Assembly (NCBI GenBank): GCA_902782645.1
Contig: CACZNV010000129.1
Coordinates: 1-36,348, forward strand
Length of the DNA: 36,348 bases
Origin: an uncultured Ruminococcus sp.
GTDB lineage: Bacteria; Bacillota; Clostridia; UBA1212
Reading direction: 5' to 3'
Part shown: in pieces, positions 1 to 7,348 of the stretch
Layout: every line of letters begins with the position of its first letter
Position numbering within the stretch: position 1 is the first letter of the stretch
Translations under genes and position numbers: made by a program
Notes under the pieces: generated by a model
Databases searched by the model: none
Seen by the model: only the letters and a program-made list of their open reading frames with translations
Told to the model about the DNA's origin: nothing

Positions 1-498
1 GGCCTGTCCCGGAAACTCGGAGAGAGTGTTTTTTACGAAAACCAATTCAGCCGCCAATGTAACCGCCGGCCCGTCAGTCTCAAGCACCAGCTTTACGGGG
101 TCAAAATCAAGACCGTTTCTTGAAAAACATATGCCCCTGTCGCCCTTCGCAAAGGACAGGCCGCAGGCGCTGGCAAAGCTCTCCCCCTTTTCGCCGAAAT
201 ACACCGCCCTCACCGTTGCATCCTCTTCAGATGAAGCGCCAAACAGTCTGAAACCGGTGCTCTTTTTAATAAGCTCAAGGATATCCCCTGTGACACTTAT
301 GACCGCAGGCTTTTCCTTCGAAAAAGTGAAGACCCCAAGGTCCCCCGCCCTGTCGACCCGGAAAAGGTCCGGGATGTAGTTATGCGAACAGATGCCGCGC
401 ATTGACTTTGAATAAGGCGCGTAGTTTTCGCTGTAGGTAAAGTCTGTCTGGGGTCTTCTGTCGTATGTATATTTGTTTTTTACCAGGTATCTAGCCAT
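1..498 (-). CDS. Hypothetical protein, N-terminal 166 residues (cut by window edge)
   Basis: The minus frame is open from an ATG at 498-496 to base 1 with no stop, so at least 166 codons are present and the C-terminus lies outside the window. A GGGAG lies about 8 bases before the ATG. The product starts MARYLVKNKY and is a soluble-looking mix of charged and aromatic residues, with no signal peptide and no membrane segment. I recognise no domain. It lies 70 bases downstream of truA on the same strand and may share its transcript. One copy of the iterated octamer (52-59) falls inside it. The start and frame are supported by the unbroken reading frame and normal codon use. The function is unknown. 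Confidence 0.6.
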   Translation of the reverse strand, partial: MARYLVKNKYTYDRRPQTDFTYSENYAPYSKSMRGICSHNYIPDLFRVDRAGDLGVFTFSKEKPAVISVTGDILELIKKSTGFRLFGASSEEDATVRAVYFGEKGESFASACGLSFAKGDRGICFSRNGLDFDPVKLVLETDGPAVTLAAELVFVKNTLSEFPGQA

Positions 499-568
499 CC
501 TATTGCGCTCCCGATTATAAATATATTGTCTGCCCTGTGTTTAAGGCTTTTATTCAAATTTGATGTGT

Positions 569-1354
569 TTAGTATTTTACGTCCGTGAGAAAAAGTCCCT
601 CCGGAGGCGCCGTGAACCCGGCAAGCTTTCTGTCCCCCGTTTCCAGCACTTTTTTCACCGTCTCAGGGGGCAGCGAACCGCTTCCTATCTCAAGGAGCGT
701 GCCGGCAATGATTCTCACCTCGTTGTACAAAAATCCGTCGCCGGAAAGGGTTATTTTAACTCTTTTGGCGCCGCCGCGGTTCCCGGGGGTGAGCTCCGCG
801 AAGGTCACATTGGCGGCAGTTATTGTTCGCACCGTGCTTTTCTTTTTAGGTGCGGCGGTGCAAAAGCCTTTAAAATCATGGCGCCCGACAAGGTCGCTGC
901 AGGCCCTTGCCATCTTCCCCTCATCCAGGTCTTTTCCGTAGCAATAAACGTATTTTCTTTCAAAAACAGGCGCCTTGGCGGCAGTCAGGGCGTTGTACTC
1001 ATAGGTTTTTTCCTTCGCCGAGAGCCTCGCGTGGAACCTCTCCGGCACCTCCGCCACACCGTCAACGCATATCGCAGCGGGAAGGTATTTGTTGAAATAA
1101 TCCTTTATGAAGTCCGCATCCTTATCGCCAATGATCTTCACGCTTGCAACCTGCTTCCTTGCGTGAACTCCCGCATCGGTCCTTCCGGCGCCGTCAACGG
1201 CCGTCTCGAATCCGTTGAGAAGGGACGCAACATGCTCAAGTTTACCCTGGATCGTGTCGTCTCCGGGGCCCTTCTGCTTCTGCCAGCCCTTGAAATCAGT
1301 CCCGTCGTAGGATATGGTCAGCATATAATTTTTCAACCCGCCAATGTTTCCCAT
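569..1354 (-). CDS. truA: tRNA pseudouridine(38-40) synthase TruA
   Basis: TruA isomerises uridines 38, 39 and 40 in the anticodon arm of many tRNAs. The 261-residue length is normal. Near the N-terminus is the family pattern LTISYDGTDFKGWQ (residues 12-25), and AGRTDAGVHA (56-65) carries the catalytic Asp60. C-terminal family blocks include FLYNEVRIIAGTLLEIG. The ATG at 1354 has an AGGA about 11 bases upstream; the in-frame Met11 at 1324 is a possible alternative because the conserved part begins just after it. The gene begins only about 15 bases after a strong terminator that ends the upstream uracil permease transcript, so its own promoter is not obvious. Three copies of the iterated octamer lie inside (808, 1126, 1339). 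Confidence 0.93.
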   Translation of the reverse strand: MGNIGGLKNYMLTISYDGTDFKGWQKQKGPGDDTIQGKLEHVASLLNGFETAVDGAGRTDAGVHARKQVASVKIIGDKDADFIKDYFNKYLPAAICVDGVAEVPERFHARLSAKEKTYEYNALTAAKAPVFERKYVYCYGKDLDEGKMARACSDLVGRHDFKGFCTAAPKKKSTVRTITAANVTFAELTPGNRGGAKRVKITLSGDGFLYNEVRIIAGTLLEIGSGSLPPETVKKVLETGDRKLAGFTAPPEGLFLTDVKY

Positions 1355-1368
1355 AGTGCCGTTTTCCT

Positions 1369-1420
1369 AAAAAGCCCCTTCCCGCTTTTTGCGAGACAAA
1401 CTGTCCGCGCGGGATGGGGC
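1369..1420 (-). terminator. Rho-independent terminator after the uracil permease gene
   Basis: Read on the minus strand, GCCCCATCCCGC (1420-1409) pairs with GCGGGAAGGGGC (1385-1374), giving 11 paired positions and one A-A mismatch, followed at once by five T (1373-1369). It lies about 50 bases past the uraA stop and right before the truA ribosome site. It either isolates truA or works as an attenuator. Confidence 0.85.
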
Positions 1421-1469
1421 CTGTGTAACTTTTAATCAGTCATTAAAAATCATGATCGGATCGTTCCTC

Positions 1470-2912
1470 TCAGATTTCCTCTTCTTTAACTGCATCTTCC
1501 TCTTTTTTCTCAGCTTCAACTTTAACTTCATCGCCGGAGTTTGACTTTCTGCCCTTCTTGAGGATGAGGTTTACGAAGATACCGAGGATCAGAGCGGCTG
1601 CAACTGTTGTGATGGTAACCTTACCGAATGTGAAGGAGAGGCCGCCGACGCCGCAGATGAGTATAACGGAAACCGTGAAGAGATTTGCGTTGTCGTTGAG
1701 GTCCGCTTTCTGGATCATCTTCAATCCGGAGACTGCGATGAATCCGTAGAGAGTGATGCAGACGCCGCCCATCACGCAGCTGGGGATGGACTGCAGGAAT
1801 GCCATAATCGGCGAAATGAATGAAACAACGATTGCGAAGATTGCCGCAAAGAGAATCGTGATGACGGAAGCGTTTCCGGTGATGGCTACACAGCCGATGG
1901 ACTCACCGTAGGTTGTGTTGGGGCAGCCGCCGAAGATTGCGCCTGCAAATGATCCTACGCCGTCGCCAAGGAGCGTCCTTGAAAGTCCGGGATCCTTGAG
2001 AAGATCTTTCTCAATGATGGAAGAAAGGTTCTTGTGGTCTGCGATGTGCTCAGCGAAAACAACGAATGCAACAGGGATAAATGCAACGGCGATGGTAGCG
2101 ATGTAGCTGCCGTTGATTGCCTTGAAGCCCTCAAGCGCTTTTACAAATGTGAAGTCAGGGAGCTGTACGAAAGAGGATGTCTGTACGCCCTTGGCGAAAA
2201 GATTTGTGAAAGCAGAGAAGTCAACGATTTTAAGCGCGGGTGTGTTCGTAAGCATACCGATAATCGTGAAGTAGCAGCCGGTGGCATAGCCGGCAAGGAT
2301 ACCGATGATGAACGGAATGAGCTTACCCATTTTCTTGCCGTATGTGGAGCATACAACAACAACAATCATTGTGACAAAAGCGCAGATGAATGCGATGTGA
2401 GGATTTGCAACAGCGTTTCCTGCAGCGTCCTTAACACCGCCCGTAACAGCGTCGCCGACAGCGTTTCCCGCCAAGGAAAGACCGATGATTGCAACCGTAG
2501 GACCGATAACAACTGCCGGCATAATCTTGTTGATCCAGTTGACGCCCGCAGCTTTTACAACGATTGAGAGAATCACATAGACAAGGCCTGCAAAAGCCGC
2601 ACCGAGTATGAGGCCCAGATATCCGAGGCTCATAGCAACGCCGCCGCCGAATGCCGCGAACATCGATCCTAAGAAAGCGAACGAAGATCCGAGGAAAACA
2701 GGGCTCTTAAACTTTGTGAAAAGTAAATATACAATGGTGCCTACGCCTGCGCCGAACATAGCTGCAGAAGCAGACATTTCACTTCCGGTAGCGCCGTTGA
2801 CAATTCCCGGAACAGCTATTGTAGCTGCCATGATTGCCAGAAGCTGCTGGAAGGCGAAGATGATTATCTGTCCGGCCTTTGGCTTGTCCTGGACATTGTA
2901 AATCAATTTCAT
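1470..2912 (-). CDS. uraA: Uracil permease (NCS2 family nucleobase:cation symporter)
   Basis: This is a cytoplasmic-membrane symporter for uracil uptake, 480 residues, with the many hydrophobic segments of the NCS2/UraA fold. The N-terminal region KAGQIIIFAFQQLLAIMAAT and later FGGCPNTTYGESIG match the family; the latter covers the transmembrane-10 region with the conserved NTTYGE element. The tail is highly charged and Glu/Lys rich. The ATG at 2912-2910 was chosen because a GGAGG lies 5 bases before it; a longer frame to 2945 has no better ribosome site. It follows pyrR by about 120 bases on the same strand, the classic pyrimidine-salvage pairing. Notably, it holds no copy of the octamer that is frequent elsewhere in the window. 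Confidence 0.93.
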   Translation of the reverse strand: MKLIYNVQDKPKAGQIIIFAFQQLLAIMAATIAVPGIVNGATGSEMSASAAMFGAGVGTIVYLLFTKFKSPVFLGSSFAFLGSMFAAFGGGVAMSLGYLGLILGAAFAGLVYVILSIVVKAAGVNWINKIMPAVVIGPTVAIIGLSLAGNAVGDAVTGGVKDAAGNAVANPHIAFICAFVTMIVVVVCSTYGKKMGKLIPFIIGILAGYATGCYFTIIGMLTNTPALKIVDFSAFTNLFAKGVQTSSFVQLPDFTFVKALEGFKAINGSYIATIAVAFIPVAFVVFAEHIADHKNLSSIIEKDLLKDPGLSRTLLGDGVGSFAGAIFGGCPNTTYGESIGCVAITGNASVITILFAAIFAIVVSFISPIMAFLQSIPSCVMGGVCITLYGFIAVSGLKMIQKADLNDNANLFTVSVILICGVGGLSFTFGKVTITTVAAALILGIFVNLILKKGRKSNSGDEVKVEAEKKEEDAVKEEEI

Positions 2913-3000
2913 AGAAACCTCCATATCTTGCACGCACGGGTACAAATTAATATTTATCTTCGAGCAGCATTATTCATGCCGCGTAAAGATCGATTTTATG

Positions 3001-3028
3001 CTCTCCGCCAATGAGAGTCTTCCGGAAG
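3001..3028 (-). other. Small hairpins in the pyrR-uraA gap
   Basis: Between pyrR and uraA lie CTCTC/GAGAG arms around a 7-base loop (3001-3017) and a perfect palindrome CTTCCGGAAG (3019-3028). The loop of the first hairpin contains the iterated octamer (3006-3013). There is no T-run, so this is not a simple terminator. A role in pyrimidine-linked attenuation is possible, but I do not see a clear PyrR-binding loop. Confidence 0.35.
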
Positions 3029-3031
3029 CCC

Positions 3032-3568
3032 TCAGCCGTACAGCTCCACGGCGATTCTGTCGTCATAGGGAGGTATTTTGACCTCTATGTGCTCCGATTT
3101 TGATGTGGGCACATTTTTCCCTATAAAATCGCCTCTTATGGGGAGCTCTCTGTGGCCCCTGTCTATCAGCTCCACAAGCTGTATTCTCGCGGGTCTTCCC
3201 TGCTGCATAACGGCTTCCATAGCGGCCCTTGCGGTCCTCCCCGTAAAAAGAACGTCGTCCACAAGGACGACAATCTTCCCGTTAATATCAAAATTGAGGG
3301 CAGTGCCCCCAACGCAAGGATTCTCGTTGATCCTCGAAAGATCGTCACGGTAAAAAGTGACGTCGACAGCACCGCACAAAGGCTTCGTGCCGGTTATTGA
3401 CGAGATATTATCCGCTATCATTTCGGCCAGCGGGACACCCCTTCTTTTGACGCCTACAAGACAGAGGTTTTCGCAACTTCTGTTCTTCTCGATGATCTCA
3501 TGCGCAATGCGCGTAAGAGCCAGCTTCACAGCCGTTTCATTCATCAACGTTGCCTTGTAGCTACTCAA
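3032..3568 (-). CDS. pyrR: Bifunctional pyr operon regulator / uracil phosphoribosyltransferase PyrR
   Basis: PyrR binds pyr mRNA when UMP is abundant and also converts uracil plus PRPP to UMP. The 178 residues contain the PRPP-binding loop VVLVDDVLFTGRTARAAM and the family-specific RGHRELPIR...GKNVPTS region. The start is a TTG (3568-3566). Alignment from memory to Bacillus PyrR places this codon at the normal N-terminus (K-A-x-L about ten residues before the ALTRIAHEI block), and a GGAGGGAGG run lies roughly 12 bases upstream. The ATG at codon 9 is the alternative but would cut conserved sequence. It forms a unit with uraA downstream and has its own sigma-A-type promoter. Confidence 0.93.
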   Translation of the reverse strand: MSSYKATLMNETAVKLALTRIAHEIIEKNRSCENLCLVGVKRRGVPLAEMIADNISSITGTKPLCGAVDVTFYRDDLSRINENPCVGGTALNFDINGKIVVLVDDVLFTGRTARAAMEAVMQQGRPARIQLVELIDRGHRELPIRGDFIGKNVPTSKSEHIEVKIPPYDDRIAVELYG

Positions 3569-3605
3569 AGAGCGGGTCTCCTCCCTCCGTTCCGAAGTTG
3601 AGAAT

Positions 3606-3634
3606 ATTGTAGCAAATGAAAAATTATAAGTAAA
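3606..3634 (-). promoter_or_regulatory. Sigma-A-type promoter of pyrR
   Basis: On the minus strand TTTACT (3634-3629) and TACAAT (3611-3606) are separated by exactly 17 bases. They match the consensus boxes at 4 and 5 of 6 positions. The site lies about 40 bases upstream of the TTG start. Confidence 0.6.
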
Positions 3635-3702
3635 GCATTTTTATGGATTTTTACTCTCTTCGTCAAACATTTTTCTTCTCTTTACAGGGCAGATCTTTCC
3701 GG

Positions 3703-4184
3703 TTATTCCGCTCTCTTCCCGGCACCCTTTTTTCTGTCCTTCTTTATGATTATTATAGCTATCGGAACAGTCACAGCCGCAGCAAACAGGGGCACCGCAA
3801 CCGGTATAAAATACAGTTTTGAGGAGCCCGGCTTTGCAAAAGCCTCCGGGAAATGTGTTTTAAAGTTGCTGACCTTGATACCAAAATACTTTTCAATATC
3901 TGGCGTGCCCGCCGATGCACAGTAAAACTCATAACCAACATCTTCGTTTTGGTTTAAATCAGATTCTCCCGACTGTTCGGCTTCATCGGGGTTTATGCTT
4001 TCCAGGTAGTCTTTTAATTCTTCGGCCGCGCTTTCAAGTTCTTCTCCGGCGTAAATAATTCTGCGTCCGTGAGTTATGTCTATCTCCCCGACCCACGAGT
4101 AGAAAAGATAGAAGAACTCGCCAATGCTAAAGAGAAAACGATAACCGCCATGTAAAAAACGGATAAACGTAAATACTTTTTCAT
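3703..4184 (-). pseudogene. Small secreted or membrane protein, probably frameshifted
   Basis: A strong AGGAGG (4194-4189) precedes the ATG at 4184-4182. That frame encodes a clear signal peptide (MKKYLRLSVF, then a hydrophobic core ending SLALASS) but stops at 4082-4080 after 34 codons. The neighbouring frame continues from there to a stop at 3703 with an acidic middle (GEELESAAEELKDYLES), a globular part, and a C-terminal membrane segment (IPVAVPLFAAAVTVPIAIIII) with basic tail. One extra base around the GGG/GGGG runs at 4086-4094 (minus strand) would join the two into a type I membrane protein of about 160 residues. So this is either a broken gene or a sequencing error. An in-frame reading from 4203 is possible but would bypass both the ribosome site and the signal peptide. 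The function is unknown. Confidence 0.6.
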
Positions 4185-4298
4185 AATGCCTCCTAAAAAC
4201 CATTATGCCTGCCGTTAAAGCTACATCTGTTCAAAAAACAAATTAGTTCTTAAGTTCACTCTTACAGCCAAATTCTAATCACAATATATTAAAAAAGA

Positions 4299-4327
4299 TT
4301 GAAAGACGCTTTTCACTTTTTTATACT
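4299..4327 (+). promoter_or_regulatory. Sigma-A-type promoter of the glycyl radical enzyme operon
   Basis: TTGAAA (4299-4304) and TATACT (4322-4327) are separated by 17 bases, each one base from consensus. The implied start near 4334 gives a leader of about 85 bases containing a dyad. Confidence 0.65.
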
Positions 4328-4381
4328 GTGAAAAAAGTATTGTTTATGATATATTGTCAGTGTAATTAAATGATGCGCGGT

Positions 4382-4398
4382 CCGTTTCCCGGAAACGG
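4382..4398 (+). promoter_or_regulatory. Dyad CCGTTTCC-c-GGAAACGG before the glycyl radical enzyme gene
   Basis: Perfect 8-base arms flank one central base, and CGG/CCG just outside can extend the pairing with a one-base bulge. It lies downstream of the predicted transcription start and 21 bases before the ATG. It may be a repressor site, or a hairpin near the ribosome site. Confidence 0.5.
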
Positions 4399-4419
4399 CC
4401 GATTTAAATAGGGGACGGT

Positions 4420-6531
4420 ATGTTTCACATGGGTATCGTAAGCGGGTTGAAAAGCGAAATGGAGTCAAAGCCGGAGGGTGTTTTCTTTCCGGATCTTTTG
4501 AGGTGCCGCGGCTATGAGGCCTCCGGCGAAACCGCCAATGTCAACGCCCGTGCCGACGGTATTGCGGCGATTTTTGAGCTCTCCGAGCCCCACATCTACA
4601 AGAACGATCTCATTGCCGGCAGCATCAGAGACGCCTTCTTTAATGTAACTGCTGCAGACGAAGACGCCGCCAGGGTCTGGAAGGCAAAATACCCGGAGAG
4701 ATCCTTCCCCACAAACTTCGACCACTATGCGCCGGATTACCGGGCCGCAGTAAACGAAGGCATTCCGGGTCTCATTGCCCGCATTGAGGAGTCACTTGAT
4801 AAGCCAAAACGGAGCCCTCTCTCCGTGAGCCTGCTTCTGGCCATGAAAAGAACCCTCACGGCTCTTATGAACCGCCTTGAAAACTATGCGAAGAAGGCAA
4901 GGGCTCTCATGGGCACCGAAGGGTACAACGACGACAGACTCAGTTTTATTGCCTATAACTGCGACGCCCTTGCAAAAGGCGCCCCGGAGTCCTTTGCCCA
5001 GGGGCTGCAGCTTGTGTTTATGATTCACAACTGCTTCGTGCTTGAGGGCAGGTATGCCATGGCCCTCGGAAGAATCGATCAGTATCTCTACCCTCTTTAC
5101 AAAAAAGACACCGGTTCCGGTCTCTTTACGGACGCTTTCTGCGAGGAACTTCTCGCCAATGCGTTTCTCAAAATCTGCGAGTTCAGATACAGGGGCTGCG
5201 ACGATGTGGTCAATATTGCCATTGGCGGTGTGGATGAAAACGGTAAAAGCGCCGTCAACGAGCTCTCATACTGCGTGCTGCACGCTGTCAGGGATGTGAA
5301 CCTCCCCGGTCCGAACCTGTCCGCCCGCATTTTGCCGGACTGCCCCGACGTTTTTCTTGATGAGTGTCTGAAGGTCATAGGGACCGGTCTGGGCTACCCC
5401 GCTTTGATGAACGACGAGGTGAACATCGCCGCCCTTCTGAGAAAAGGCTACGACATAAAGGATGTCAGAGATTACTGCATGGTGGGGTGCATCGAGAATT
5501 TCATTGCCGGAAAGCAGCCGCCCTGGTCCGACGGTCGCTTCGATCCGATAAAGTATCTTGAGGCGCTGCTGCGGGACACTCCGCCTGACGAACTTGACGC
5601 CATAGGTTCCATGGACGACCTCATGGAGATATACGAGGAGAAGCTTGAGCTGGGCACCGCGGAATACATCGGCAATATGAGGCATTCAGCTTTCGTCAAA
5701 GACCCCGAAAACATGATGTCGCCCTTCTTGTCCTGCTTCTGCGAGGACTGCATAGGAAGAGGCCTTGACATTAACATGGGCGGCGCAAAATATCCATCGG
5801 CCCACGGCGCGGCACTCATGGGCATCGGAACCGTCAGCGATTCCTTGGCGGCAATCGAAAAGCTGGTCTTTGCGGACAAAAAAGTGAAGCTTTCGGAACT
5901 CGCCAATGCCCTCCGCAGCAACTTCGACGGTTATGAAGACTTAAGGGAGCTCTGCCTTGGGGCGCCGAAATACGGCAACAACGACAACTTTGTCGACAAA
6001 TACGCGGTTTGGTACACAAGCACCCTCTCCGACATGTTTGACTCCTACAGGACCCTTGACGGCGGCCCAGTCTACACCATAATGGCTTCAAACATTTCAA
6101 ACATCGCTGCGGGGAAAGAGCTTGGCGCCACCCCGGACGGAAGACTTGCCGGAAGGCCCCTCTCAGACGCAGCCTCCCCAACTTACGGCTGCGACACAAG
6201 AGGCGTCACATCCACGCTTCTTTCAGCCTCCAAACCGGATTACACCCGCTGCGCCTGCGGCACCGTCCTGAACCAGAAGTTTTCTCCCTCAGTTTTCAAA
6301 GACGGCAAGCGGGAGAAGCTGGCAAGCCTCATCCGTGTATATTTTTCCAGAGGCGGTCAGGAGATACAGATCAATTCCACCTCCCGCGAGGTTCTGAAGG
6401 ACGCCCGAATTCACCCGGAGAACTATCAGTCCCTGGTGGTTAGGGTTTCGGGGTTCTCCGCCCTTTACGTCACCCTTTCCGACGACGTGCAGGAGGATAT
6501 CCTTGCCCGCACCCAGCACGAAGACATATAA
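4420..6531 (+). CDS. Glycyl radical enzyme, dehydratase/lyase type, substrate unknown
   Basis: Glycyl radical enzymes hold a stable backbone radical and use it, through a thiyl radical, to break C-O, C-N, C-S or C-C bonds without oxygen. The C-terminal loop RVSGFSA places the radical on Gly678. The active-site motif is GCIE, with Cys357 and Glu359. Cys-x-Glu is typical of dehydratases and eliminases (glycerol/propanediol dehydratase, choline lyase, hydroxyproline dehydratase), whereas pyruvate formate-lyase has Cys-Cys. At 703 residues it is shorter than the usual 780-850, with a short N-terminal part. The motif is followed by GKQPPWSDGRFD, which I cannot assign to a characterised class. It is followed directly by its activase and a zinc dehydrogenase, suggesting a cytosolic pathway that dehydrates or cleaves a small polyol-like compound. 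Start: ATG after an AGGGGA. Confidence 0.9.
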   Translation: MFHMGIVSGLKSEMESKPEGVFFPDLLRCRGYEASGETANVNARADGIAAIFELSEPHIYKNDLIAGSIRDAFFNVTAADEDAARVWKAKYPERSFPTNFDHYAPDYRAAVNEGIPGLIARIEESLDKPKRSPLSVSLLLAMKRTLTALMNRLENYAKKARALMGTEGYNDDRLSFIAYNCDALAKGAPESFAQGLQLVFMIHNCFVLEGRYAMALGRIDQYLYPLYKKDTGSGLFTDAFCEELLANAFLKICEFRYRGCDDVVNIAIGGVDENGKSAVNELSYCVLHAVRDVNLPGPNLSARILPDCPDVFLDECLKVIGTGLGYPALMNDEVNIAALLRKGYDIKDVRDYCMVGCIENFIAGKQPPWSDGRFDPIKYLEALLRDTPPDELDAIGSMDDLMEIYEEKLELGTAEYIGNMRHSAFVKDPENMMSPFLSCFCEDCIGRGLDINMGGAKYPSAHGAALMGIGTVSDSLAAIEKLVFADKKVKLSELANALRSNFDGYEDLRELCLGAPKYGNNDNFVDKYAVWYTSTLSDMFDSYRTLDGGPVYTIMASNISNIAAGKELGATPDGRLAGRPLSDAASPTYGCDTRGVTSTLLSASKPDYTRCACGTVLNQKFSPSVFKDGKREKLASLIRVYFSRGGQEIQINSTSREVLKDARIHPENYQSLVVRVSGFSALYVTLSDDVQEDILARTQHEDI

Positions 6532-6553
6532 CCGGTATTGTTATTCTTAAGCG

Positions 6554-7324
6554 ATGAGCATTCTAAACGTCAGCCACATACAGCGCTTTTCCACCGGCGA
6601 CGGTCCGGGCATAAGGACAACTGTGTTCCTGAAGGGCTGCAACCTGCATTGCCCCTGGTGTCACAACCCGGAGAATATAAGGGCGGACCGCGAGGAGCTT
6701 TTTTACGAAAAAACAGGAAAAAGAATCCCCTACGGCACCATGCTGGCGCCGGCCTCCGCCGCGGCGGATGTGCTTGAAGACAAGGAATTTTACATAAGGA
6801 GCGGCGGAGGCGTCACCGTCAGCGGCGGCGAGCCCATGCTCCAGAGCGAAGGGGTTGCGGAGCTCGCCGCCATACTGCGCGAAAACGGCGTCAATGTGCT
6901 TATTGACACCGCAGGCTGCGTGCCCTGGAGCAGCTTTGAAGCGGTTCTGCCCTTCGTAAGCGACTTCTACTTTGACGTCAAGGCGGGCAGCCCTGCAAAG
7001 TACCGGGAGCTCATTGGCGGCGAGATGGCTCTTATAGAGAACAACCTGAGAAAGCTGGTTTTGGTTGGCGCCAATGTGACCGCCAGGATTCCCCTGATTC
7101 CGGGCGTCAACGACTCTGAGACGGAGCTGCGGCAGATAGGTGCTGTCATTTCAAGCGCCGGCGTGAGGCACGCAGATATTCTGCCTTTCCACAGGCTCGG
7201 GAGTGCAAAATACGAGGCCATGGGGCTTGATTACGGGTTTAAGAACACATTGCCCCCTTCAAGGGATGAAATTTTAAAGGCTGCCGGCATTCTCGGCGCA
7301 TATACCGATGTGGGCATTGAATAG
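6554..7324 (+). CDS. Glycyl radical enzyme activase (radical SAM)
   Basis: The activase uses S-adenosylmethionine and a [4Fe-4S] cluster to abstract hydrogen from the partner's Gly678. The cluster motif is GCNLHCPWC (CX3CX2C) near residues 28-36. The N-terminal IQRFSTGDGPGIRTTVFLKG is typical of the family, and SGGEPM is the SAM-contacting GGE motif. At 256 residues it has only a short stretch between the cluster motif and GGEP, so it lacks the extra ferredoxin-like domain with two more clusters found in most dehydratase activases. In this it resembles the compact pyruvate formate-lyase activase. It begins 22 bases after the enzyme gene, with only a weak ribosome site, so translational coupling is likely. 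Confidence 0.9.
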   Translation: MSILNVSHIQRFSTGDGPGIRTTVFLKGCNLHCPWCHNPENIRADREELFYEKTGKRIPYGTMLAPASAAADVLEDKEFYIRSGGGVTVSGGEPMLQSEGVAELAAILRENGVNVLIDTAGCVPWSSFEAVLPFVSDFYFDVKAGSPAKYRELIGGEMALIENNLRKLVLVGANVTARIPLIPGVNDSETELRQIGAVISSAGVRHADILPFHRLGSAKYEAMGLDYGFKNTLPPSRDEILKAAGILGAYTDVGIE

Positions 7325-7348
7325 TCTATAAAAAGGAGTTTACTTACA

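Noticed and set aside
560-1435. Long plus-strand open frame opposite truA
   Set aside because: It is antisense to a gene with clear TruA motifs and has no homology or ribosome support.
3569-3640. PyrR-binding attenuator upstream of pyrR
   Set aside because: I found a promoter, but no convincing binding loop or terminator/antiterminator pair there.
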